A DNA stretch of 64,000 bases from Amylostereum areolatum (Eukaryota; Basidiomycota; Agaricomycetes; Russulales; Stereaceae), in the NCBI GenBank assembly GCA_012932865.1, contig SAXG01000023.1, forward strand, positions 499,559 through 563,558, read 5' to 3'. Shown here in pieces: positions 53,852-62,889 of this stretch (position 1 is the stretch's first letter; each line of letters begins with the position of its first letter). A program made the position numbers and the translations under genes. The notes under the pieces are model-generated. The model made no database searches, was not told where the DNA came from, and saw nothing but the letters and a program-made list of their open reading frames with translations.

Positions 53852-54335
53852 TGTTAAGGACGGTCCTTATCACGTGACAAGCGGCTCAGGCTACAGTATT
53901 TGTGTAGATGAGAGGTGGGATCAGGCGATCCAGACGTCTCGTTTATACGAAGGTTGAGGTCGGTAAGCTAGGCAGTAAGTCTTCGCGGAAGACTTAGGTG
54001 AGCTTTCGACTTAGTTACTTTGGGCTCTCTTTAGTATACTTAAGAGGAGGTTCTTTAGTTAGAACAGTCCTGTATTTACAAAGAGAACGAGCTGAGGAAT
54101 AGCTCGTTCGTTGAGCCTCCTTTTATATGAAAGGAGGTCGAGTAAATAAATGTACATAAGGCAACGATCGTATCAAGTATCTACGGGGACGCGACTGTGG
54201 CACGGTCGTAGCTGTGTTGTCGACATGTCGACGAACTGTGGCACTGTCGGAGCTGTGTTGTCGAGATGCCGACGAGCTGTGGCGCGGTCGTGGCTATGTC
54301 GTCGGGACGGTTACGAGCTTGAACGAGTTGTAACA
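53852..54335 (-). repeat. 5' LTR of C2 (type 2)
   Basis: 484 bp, near-identical to 38615-39098 in inverse orientation. Confidence 0.93.
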
Positions 54336-54950
54336 TCGACACTGTTCGCCGTCGGAGACAAGGTCTGGCTCGAAGGCAAAAACCTGAAGACAACGAGGCC
54401 GAAAGCTAAGCTTGCTGCCAAACGATTTGGACCCTTCGAGATCGTTGACATCATTAGCCCAGTGAACTACCGCCTGAAGCTGCCGAAGACGTGGAGAATC
54501 CACCCAGTCTTCCATGCTTCGCTGCTCACCGCGTACAAGGAGACAACGGCACACGGTCCAAACTATGAACAACCGCCGCCTGACCTTGTTGATGACGAAG
54601 AAGAATATTACGTTGAAGACATCATCGACTCGAAGCCGACCCGCAACAAGAAAGGCATACAATACCTCGTCAAGTGGGCAGGCTATCCTGACTCTGAGAA
54701 TACCTGGCTCCCTCGCTCCTCGCTCTCAAAAGTCACCGACATGATCGACGCCTTCCACAAACGCCATCCAAATGCGCCCCGCCCTGTGCATTCCCTCGGC
54801 ATCTCCTTTGACGATTTCCTCGCATCTACCCTTGCAGATGACATTGCGCTCCAGGCGAAAGCGCGTCTTAAAGGGGGGGTAATGTCACGAATCGCTCCAT
54901 TTCTCTCTTCGTTTGCAGACCTCGTACACGCGACGTGTCACGGCACATGA
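54336..54950 (+). pseudogene. 3' end of B2 pol: integrase C-terminus and chromodomain
   Basis: Begins TCGAC (the target duplication) and continues the integrase C-terminal module (FAVGDKVWLEGKNLKTTRPK, KRFGPFEIVD) and chromodomain (YVEDIIDSKPTRNKKGIQYL, WAGYPDSENTW). The frame passes the polypurine tract (TTAAAGGGGGGGTAA) and ends at TGA 54948-54950, inside the LTR. The LTR-encoded tail (MSRIAPFLSSFADLVHATCH) is the same in B1. Confidence 0.9.
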
Positions 54951-55302
54951 CTTTCCCTTGCATCACATGCTTCAACGACGTCATTGCCCGGACTTCCGAG
55001 CGGGGTTCCGCATCCTTATCTATGACATCACTGCTCCGGACCTTTGTCCTCCGCCCCATGACTCCTTTCTTATTGTTCCCCCCGCTCGCACCACTATTGC
55101 ATCGCATCGCACCATCGTACCCACTTATATATAAGGACAATGTTTCTCTTCCCTTTTCCCTAGACTGTCCATCTCGTCATACGGTACTGTAGCGCACGTT
55201 GCACTACCCTAGACCCCGGCACTCTCGAATCTATTTCCTTCTCGCTCCTCCCATCGTCGCGACTTAGGCGGTTCATCGGTCTCATAAACTGCGTTTCTGA
55301 CA
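54883..55302 (+). repeat. 3' LTR of B2
   Basis: 420 bp, TGTCACGAATCG ... TTCTGACA. TATA TATATATAAGG at 55126; R-start TAGACTGTCC at 55161-55170. It marks the right end of the retrotransposon complex. Confidence 0.92.
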
Positions 55303-55350
55303 CGAAGTGAACAAACGGTCACGTGTATCCAGGCTTACCTACCTGAAGAG

Positions 55351-55985
55351 GCTGTTCCGGACGATTTTCTCGGATGGTCCCGGATTTTATCTTTTTGTAG
55401 TAATCTATAGCACTGTATGTAGCTAAATATGCAACAATACTGAAATTGGACGGGTTTACAGCAATTTGCAGAACCTTGTAGCGGCCGTGATTCGAACTCG
55501 AGGGCACGGTTTTCATGATCCGACCGGGTGATGCCGAAAAGAGTTCCAGGGGCTGTCGCCGCCGGGCCCCCCCTGCCCGACATCTCGCCCGACTTGGGCG
55601 GCAGCACACCGCGGCGGCATTGTCATCCTCGACGTCGACGGCACACCAATCTCGTCCTCAGCGCAAACTTCTGTATTGAGCTTCAGTAGATTGTACGTGC
55701 CTTCTCTCCGACATGAAATACAGTTTAGGGGAGCGGGGATGGAGTGGCGGGAGCGAGCGATGGGCAACGCGGTCATCGGTGAGCGGAGGGCGGGGACGTG
55801 GCGGGGTCATCAGTGTCGGCAAGTCACGTGATACCCAGACGGGGCGACCCGCCTCGGCATCGATCGGCATCCCGTCGGTGATCAAACTCCCACAAATGTG
55901 TTTGAAATGAGACCGCTACAAGGTTCTGCAAATTGCTGTAATCGACCTTCGGAATTCAAACAAGTCGGGCGCTTAAACTGGCTCG
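55351..55985. repeat. dispersed repeat, copy 1, carrying a MITE
   Basis: 55351-55456 (AAGAGGCTG ... GACGGGTTT) and 55941-55985 (CGACCTTCGGAATT ...) together match 58049-58215, where the two parts are adjacent. The 58-kb copy thus shows the empty site for the MITE at 55459-55938. Confidence 0.8.
55457..55940. mobile_element. 480-bp MITE with TA target duplication
   Basis: The element 55459-55938 has 26-bp perfect terminal inverted repeats (CAGCAATTTGCAGAACCTTG...) and is flanked by TA on both sides, as expected for Tc1/mariner-type insertion. The repeat at 58.1 kb lacks it. The left end contains gattcgaactc, a complement of a tRNA B-box-like word, probably by chance. No ORF. Confidence 0.85.
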
Positions 55986-58045
55986 CAGCAAAGCGCCGCG
56001 CACCTGACTGCAGAAGTCCCTCTCGCCTCCACCTTCACTTAACTCCTTCCACCTTTCTCGCACCCATCCATCACTCTCGCGCAACTTCCTTCGGATCGAG
56101 GCCCTCAATGCTCGCATGGTTGGAGATGCCGGGCTTGGAGAGCCAGACAGGATTATGGTTCTGGGCACATAGGTGAGTCTCCCGCCTCTGGCAGATCAAG
56201 CGATTGCTTACCGTGTGGGTACGCACGTCCCTCGTCCGTCGCCCTCCTCATAACACCTCAGTGGCTTTCAGCCGCATTCTGGCCTTCATGAAGTGCTAGA
56301 GACGACACACGCCTGTGCCGCTCCTCGCTCGCTGCTTCTACCCCGCCTCCTCATCAACCCTTTCGTCGAACCATCGACCCCTCCTGCACAAGATCTCACC
56401 TTGCGCTCCACGTGACGGATGTCGTGCACCCGTGCGTCGCACGCCGTGACGACGCCCGTCGCGTTCAGTGGAAGGAGTTTGATCCCTCCCTCCCCTCGTC
56501 CTGTCCTCCACGGGCACTACCCTCCTTCCTCCATGTACCCGTCACCCCTATCAAGCACGCCGCTGCCTTGTGCTCCCACGTGGCAAATTCGTGCGCCGCA
56601 CGTCACGACGACACGACAACCTCGGCGGCACCAACCGTCGAAGTCTGCCTTCAACACCACCCTCAACGCCACGCCACCGTCGTCTCCTGCCCCATCCGCG
56701 TACTTGCACATGGGCACCCGTTTCCTCCCAGCTCGCCGCCCTCACCCCGACCCGTTCCTCGTGCAGTGCGTACGCGCTCTCTATCCGCCCCCATCACCGC
56801 CCCCATCGCATGCGCGATCCCGAATCAGCGCCAATGCGTCCCCGACAGCGGTAACCGCGAACGTAACCGACGAGCATAGCGAGTGAGTAGCACCCCCCTC
56901 TCGCACCCGCACCTGCACACCATCACCGCTCCTTCAGCTCACCCCTGGCAACCCTTGCCTCTCACTCCGTGGATGGCACGCGTGCGCGATGGCCCTGGCC
57001 ACCCTTCTTTGCCCGCCCATCCCAGCATCTCACGAGTCGACGCGAACGCGAAGCCTCCGACTCCGCGCTCAACGCCACCGAAAATTTCCCATCGACGGGT
57101 GCGCCTGTAGGCCCATGCCCTCCTCGGGGAGCATCATCGGCGGATGGAGATATGCCGAGAAGAGCGCGTCGCTGTCATCGGAGGGGAGCATGGGCGGGTG
57201 CAAGAAGTCCATCGGGGACTCCTAACCAATGCACCCATTGTAACGCGACGGAATTCGTGTGCTCGTGCGTCGCACGCGGTGACGAATTCCGTCGTGTTTG
57301 TGCAAGCTCTCTGCAATACGCACCTCCACCCTCCTCCCCACCTTCTCGTGCATGAACGTAGCGAGACTGGTGTCATGTCCAGCCCTACACAAGCTGTCTG
57401 TGGCCGACACCTCTCTGTTGCATATCCCTTATCGTCCAACATACCAGTAAGACCACCTCCCTCTCTCACTCTTCATGCAATTGACACCGTGTGCGCGTGC
57501 GTCGCATGCCACAACAGTGTCAATTGTGTTGAGTACAGAAGCGGTGGGTATGCAAGTCGTCAATGAACATGGACGATGACTTGAATGATCTGGGGTCATC
57601 CTCAGAGATGAATGACCGGCGGTGGACGACAAGTGAGCAGTAGATTGCGGGGTAGGTGTTATTTACTCACTTGCTTGTCCAGCGGTTCTCCATGAGGTCA
57701 CAACAGGCTGGAGGCAACACTCTGTCCGCATGCGTGCTTGCGTGCATCCCTCCCAGCTTCCTGCCCTCACCCCCGCCCATCCTTATCCACCTGTTTGCGA
57801 GGCGCGTATGCACCCTTCACGTCCCGCAGACTCGAAAATGAAACGACGGGCGTGGATGATGAGTGTGCATCTGACCGCAGAAAGGGTGCTATCTACTCAC
57901 CTTCCTCGAGTCGGCCGGTGGCCCTCCCGTCGATACCTGTTAATGAGATGGGCTTGGAAGATGGAACGTAGTGAGGAGAACGAAGCGCGGAGAACAATAC
58001 AGATACCTTACTGACATCATCAAATGGCAGCCACGTGAGCCAGAC
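55986..58045. repeat. gene-poor region with recurring GTGCGTCGCAC core and hairpins
   Basis: C/T-rich on the plus strand, with many overlapping Ser/Pro/Arg ORFs that look spurious. A core of GTGCGYCGCAYG occurs at about 56437, 56588, 57265 and 57497; three of these are loops between long inverted arms (56414-56460, 57246-57294, 57478-57526). At protein level the cores read CVARRDD, CAARHDD, CVARGDE and CVACHNS in one frame, so a degenerate coding repeat cannot be excluded. CAGCTYSCYGCCCTCACCCC also appears twice (56727, 57752). Confidence 0.55.
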
Positions 58046-58048
58046 CCA

Positions 58049-58215
58049 AAGAGGCTTTCTTGGACGACTTTCTCGGACGGTCCCGGAGTTTCTCTTTTTG
58101 TAGTAATCTATAAGCCTGTATGTAGCTAAATATGCAACAATAACCAGATTGGATGAGTTTGAGCGACCTTCGGAATTGAAACAAGTTCGGCACTTAGTCT
58201 AGTACCTCACGCGCG
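58049..58215. repeat. dispersed repeat, copy 2 (empty site)
   Basis: Matches 55351-55456 plus 55941-55985 in direct orientation, about 85 percent identical by eye, including TTTTTGTAGTAATCTATA and ATGTAGCTAAATATGCAACA. Confidence 0.8.
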
Positions 58216-58488
58216 GCATACAGTATATACTATACTCACACCTCCGCTACCAACGCTCCTTCGGATTCATCATGCTCGCACACACTACGCTATCACCGTC
58301 AATATTGAGGGCATAAAATGGTATGTTTTATCAATTACCCAACCAACAACGTATACTCCACCCCATCCGCGCCTCGCCTGCAATGTACTCCAAGTCAACC
58401 CATTTCATCAACGCAAAATGTTTGGAGCTCGTCTAGAAATTGGTTAAGTACAATGGTACGTGATAGATATGAACTGAACATACCTGAA
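58216..58488. other. intergenic, no gene seen
   Basis: 3' flank of the next minus-strand gene. Nothing else recognised. Confidence 0.4.
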
Positions 58489-60371
58489 TTAAGGGGGTGA
58501 AAGACCCTCCAGGTATGCCAGAAAGCTTTGCACGCCAAAGATGGTGCTTGCATCATCGTCGTTGAGGTACCCTCTCACCTCTTCGTTCCAATCCCCTCTC
58601 TCGGCCATTAATGCTGCAAGAGTCTGGCACGTTCTAATCCACGAGTCTCCCCTCCTCAAGAACTGTTGCAGGTGTAGCTTTTTGATACGCTTGTTACGTG
58701 CCCCCGAAGGTGCATCTGTGTCGACTCGCCAGGCTGGCTTTGCCTCACACCGGTCCAGGAAGTAAGCGACCTTCAGAATAAATTGGCGAAGTGTACTGAT
58801 GGGTAAGCCATGGCGACGACCACCCTGGGCCCTGATATCTTGGACTATACTGTCGTCCGAATACTTCTTGTTCAGCCATGCTACAACCGGGTCTTCGTCT
58901 TCGTCGTCGGCGTCGACGGCGTCGACATTGGAGGCGGTGTCAGGAATATCTTCTTGAGCTTCATTCTCTGCAGTGGGTTTGCTGGTGAGCTATAGAAGTA
59001 CAGGATTAGTGTGCAACATAATTGATCTTTGTGGCCACTCACAGTCTCAACGTAAAGATCAATCTTCCACTCCTTCTTGTTCGCACTCCAAAACGCCATT
59101 AGAACGGTTTCTGTGATGCTATCTGTGTTCATCTCTGCGATGCTTGGGGTTGAAAGGAGCGGAATCTTGAGATTGTTTGCCATTCGCACCATATATCCTA
59201 TTTTGACGGCACCTACACGTGCTTATTAGAGCACCTCCGATCAAGAACAAGGTAAGATTACTCACCCACTATGTCTGACTCACTGCTGAGCCACTCATCC
59301 AGGACTTTCTGTGCATTAACCTTTGCAACTGTAGCTCCTGGTTCGTACACAAGGTCCAAATCGGAGACTAGCATGAAAATCGGGTTGGCTACAGCGATTT
59401 GGCCTTCACGGTGATCGTGTATCATGACCTGGGCGTATACTTCATTTCTATTGATGTCCGACTCGTCTGCAATAGATGGCGTCAAGGTATGGACAGTGGG
59501 TGTGTTAGAATTCTAGATGTTGAGATTCAAAGCGACAGCTTACCATGGATGTTCCCAGACTCTATACGTGGGTGGTTTGTGGACGCAACCACGGGGGAAG
59601 GGCCTTGAATGCCTGCCATTTGTATGTCCTCGTTGCCACCTGTGTTACGTAGGTAAACTGAATGCTCCTTCTGACATGGTTTACATATACGCACCCAGAT
59701 CGTTCCCATGTTCGTTCTCATGGCGCGCATCATTTCCGTCGCTTTGCGGGATATCAGAGAGAGGTGAAGAGGCGCGTGAGTGATCATCTCTGTCTTTCGA
59801 AGTGTTTCCAATGTGGTGGTGATTACTAGGGAACTGTCGGGGAAAACAAGTCAGATGTAGTCTCAGGCTGGCCTGCGTCAATAGAGCACACAACACTTGT
59901 ATAACTCACCAGGTCCATGGGCTTTTCTATGAGACCCTTCTGGTAAGCATCCCTCACTGCCTGATCAGTCTGCAGCTCATTTTTTGACAACTTCTCTCCA
60001 CCATCCATATATCTGCCACGCTCGACAAACTCCCAGTCAACGGTAACATTTGTGCCAGTGAGTAATCGTGCTCTTGCAGCACTGGGTGTTGATGGCGTCG
60101 GGTTTAGCCTTTGAACGTTGAGATGAGCTCGCAGGATACTCTGTAGGGGATCTTTAGATGCATCGGAACAAACACTGAAAGGTTGGAGTTTACGCGAAGT
60201 GCATCTAGGGTGGTTTTTTTTCTGTATGGTTGTCAATACCGAAGACGCTATGGAACGAGGGTACAACTGACATGTTTTCGCGGGTCAATTGTGTTCTCAT
60301 AGACGGTGATAAAAGGGGAAAACAGCAGGTGGGTAAAGGGAAAAACGACAAGGAGAAAATATGTCCTCAGG
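58489..60371 (-). CDS. hypothetical multi-exon protein, acidic, unknown family
   Basis: Stop TAA at 58489-58491. Joining short introns (for example donor GTGAGT near 59043, acceptors TATAG near 58989 and TGTAG near 59213) gives one continuous frame. From the N-terminal side: FITVYENTIDPRKH, KKNHPRCTSRKLQPFSVCSD, VQRLNPTPSTPSAARARLLT, SNHHHIGNTSKDRDDHSRAS, QVMIHDHREGQIAVANPIFM, MVRMANNLKIPLLSTPSIAE, an acidic stretch (VDAVDADDEDEDP) and a basic-aromatic C-terminal part (LPISTLRQFILKVAYFLDRC, LHLQQFLRRGDSWIRTC, FGVQSFLAYLEGLSPP). About 460 residues. The 5' end is open after a TAG near 60375 with no ATG in the first exon, so a first exon is missing or the gene is truncated. No domain recognised; similar architecture to the neighbour at 60672 suggests a lineage-specific family. 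Confidence 0.55.
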
Positions 60372-60430
60372 CTATCGGCTACACCCTCGTCCTCACTGGG
60401 ACAAAGTCTTCATATAAAGATGCATATCCA

Positions 60431-60511
60431 GGTCAAGTAGTGTAACGGTATCTGCTATCAGTATGGGGCTAAATTATGTGTGACAGGTGTGGGGTTCAAA
60501 TCCTCTGTACC
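60431..60511 (+). tRNA. tRNA-like sequence, possibly intron-containing or a pseudogene
   Basis: A perfect A-box-like word TAGTGTAACGG (60438-60448) and a perfect B-box-like word GGTTCAAATCC (60493-60503) are 44 bp apart and followed by TTTT at 60516. GGTCAAG (60431-60437) and CTGTACC (60505-60511) can pair at five of seven acceptor positions. D and anticodon arms pair poorly; a 13-nt intron after the anticodon loop would help. The anticodon cannot be named. Confidence is limited by the mispairs. Confidence 0.35.
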
Positions 60512-60671
60512 CTACTTTTGGGCCCAGCTCCTATTTTGCTCCATGTGGTCCGAGTCATCCAGTGTGTAGTCTACTACTATTGCACTGCACTTGTACCAGT
60601 GTCCGTAGCTCAAGTATCTTCCTCAATTAATTTCTGTTTATGGATAACATTGTCCCTCAGACCAATATGTA

Positions 60672-62300
60672 CTACTTTTTCATCGGAAACTGTCTTCTAA
60701 GCTTTTGCCACTCTCCCTGCGGTGTCCGCCCCTGTCCGATCGACTCTGCCAGAATATGATGTGGCACCCTCTTCCACAACCGATGGTTGTCATTAAACGT
60801 ACTAGACTTCCATGGAGAGTGAAAGACGGATGAGAAGATTGCCTCTGCTTTCTCACCCGTCTCTTTCTGCTTCTTCTCTATGAGCTGAAAGCCATAGACC
60901 ATATCGCAAGTATACAGGAGCGGCCAGCGAATACCGACACATGTTGGTGCTTCCGATAGATCACTATACACCTCTTTTAGCAAGATATTCTGATGCAAAG
61001 CACGTAGATTCAAACTTACATTGGGATGTCGTCATTACTGCTCCGAGTCGGAGCTCCTGATCCACTCGCATCCGGGCTTTTCACTCTAACAGATGGCGGC
61101 TGTGGATCTCTGACCTGCAGCTCCCGGAAGTTTTCTGTTATGAGGGATTCAGGTGTGATAGTGGTGTCTGGATCGAAGGGGTTTCTATTTGGAGAGACGT
61201 GAGCCTCCATACATGAGTATAGAAAGAGCGTGAGATTACATACCGATCGTCGTCGTCGTCGTCAGAGATCTCAATGGGTCCTACTTCTGGTGAAGAGGTC
61301 CTTGGTCGTTGAGCTGCAGGTGTTCCTGGCGTCGAGTCGGGACTGGGCTCTCGCCTTCGCTTTGGTGTTGAGAAAGGAGTTCGAGGGAGCGGAAGACCCC
61401 GACATACAGACACCCCCCTTGTGCATAAATAGAGGACCATATCCGCATGGACACGCTGAGAGGAGCTGGTAATCGTCCATGTACCAGTCAAGAGACTGTA
61501 AATTTCATAGATTTTGCACTGGTCGCCTCCTATTACCTCGCAGAGGACTATGCTGTCCTGTGGATGGAACTCGGGAAAATGAGGGACTTCAACGTCAAAC
61601 TGAAGAGGCTCTTGGCCGTCCTAGATGCCAGAGATAAGAATATGCGTGGAAATAATGTTACAGCCACACACCTGAATCCACCATTGGACATGAACCAGAG
61701 TCGCCTTTGCCTTTGCATATTGTGTCCGCTGGACGGCATTTTGAGCTTCCACCTGGGAAAAGAAGCTAATATCGTGGAGCTTTTGCGCATATGTTGGGGA
61801 GAGCATCTTGCCATACGAGCCAAGGGAAGGTACAGGAGTGATAGCAGAGGAAAGGATGGCAGGTGGTGGAGCAGAGGATGATGGTGATGACGACATTGCA
61901 CTGGAACCACTGGATGAGTCTGCAGAGAGAGTAGAGGGAAGGCCACGACGGTGCGTCTGAACAGTGCACAGTCAGCCATCCCTGGTCGATGCATCCGGGC
62001 AGCAGTCGACGCAATAATTGTGGATGCATTTGGAATGAAGAACTTTGGAAGAGCCTCGAGCGATGCACAGCGGCCCTTTGCAGTGTTGGTAGCGTGAGTT
62101 GCACTGGCTTTCTGCATTAAGGTCATCACGCCAAAAGAAGCCGGAGCAAGTCTTATTTGCGTCGAAAGAGTTTCCTTCACACTGGTGGGAATAACTGAGT
62201 CCAACACTTAATGACATACCATAGAAGCTTCGTACCTTCTGATACATTCTTCCTTTATGGTCTGGAGTACGCCATCCTGTTGAGGCCTTCGGTATAGTCA
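60672..62300 (-). CDS. hypothetical protein with partial GRF-type zinc finger, 5' end disrupted
   Basis: On the minus strand the first visible exon gives TPDHKGRMYQK and, after a short intron, CEGNSFDANKTCSGFFWRDD, matching the second half of a zf-GRF finger (GRxFYxC...CxFFxW). A second Cys/His cluster follows (QCNSRYQHCKGPLCIARGSS, KCIHNYCVDCC). Next are a Ser/Pro linker, a helical part (YAQKLHDISFFSQVEAQNAV), FDVEVPHFPEFHPQDSIVLC, and an NLS and acidic region (PKRRREPSPDS, EISDDDDDDR). The C-terminal part reads GIRWPLLYTCDMVYGFQLIE, FWKRVPHHILAES-like sequence and FPMKK, then TAG. Two introns use AAATAG and GTATAG acceptors. A TGA at 61972-61974 interrupts the frame unless an intron with a weak GTCGAC donor removes it. 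The first half of the finger is missing, where the CAAG/CTTG-rich sequence begins. Function unknown. Confidence 0.55.
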
Positions 62301-62660
62301 GATACATCAGGAAAACTCCACTTACTTGACAGTGCCTTGGGACCCTTGGGCAAGTCAATCAAGGCCCCAAGCTCTAAGTAACTAGTGACTTGGCCAAGCC
62401 ATGTCCACTTACTTGGCCAAGCCCTCACGCACCTTGAGTGTACTTGACAACAGACTTGGGGAGTACCTGGGAAGCTTGCCAAGGTGTCTTTCAAGTACAC
62501 AAGTATAGTGCAAGGTTTGGCTCCAGTGTGTATAAGTTAGAGCTGATGTCGTCAAGCACTTCGTAAGTGTATTGTCAAGTACATTGTAAGCTTGACAAGT
62601 CTGGCCATAAGTTCTACTTCAAGCATTCACAAGCTATCTTATGGTTCCCCAAGGTCACTT
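62290..62660. repeat. CAAG/CTTG-rich repeat block
   Basis: About 28 CTTG or CAAG words in some 370 bp, in both orientations, often as ACTTGGCCAAGC, ACTTGACAA or TTCAAGTACAC. This looks like a subterminal repeat array of a DNA transposon or Helitron-like insertion that replaced the 5' end of the gene on its left. Exact borders are not found. Confidence 0.5.
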
Positions 62661-62889
62661 ACAATCACACATGAAGGAGGCTTCAAGCTTAATTTTCAAC
62701 CATAATAACAATATTGAAATGAATGATATTTCAAATCAAATGTATACATAAAATCATGGAATGCGGCAAGAATGTGGTACCTGCCACTCTAATATAGGCA
62801 AGCACTCGGAATGGAAAGCAATGGGTCATGTGAAATCTAAACAAAAAACCCCGATCAGAATCTATTGCAGAGTGAGATCATGGAACATA
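62661..62889. other. intergenic, AT-rich
   Basis: 3' flank of the gene at 62890. No further feature. Confidence 0.4.

Larger units (their letters stand above)
44174..54335 (-). mobile_element. chromovirus C2 (minus strand), best-preserved C element
   Basis: 10.2 kb: 5' LTR 53852-54335, leader, gag, pol, extra coding block, 3' LTR 44174-44713. gag, pol (one TGA) and all accessory frames are uninterrupted apart from that stop, so this is the reference copy for family C. Left flank is B2 (gctgt), right flank is the 3' part of B2 (tcgac, matching gtcga right of C1). Confidence 0.94.

Noticed and set aside
56412..56886. Two overlapping 155-codon ORFs
   Set aside because: Both are open because the region is C-rich; neither has third-position bias or recognisable motifs. 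Listed only as part of the repeat region.
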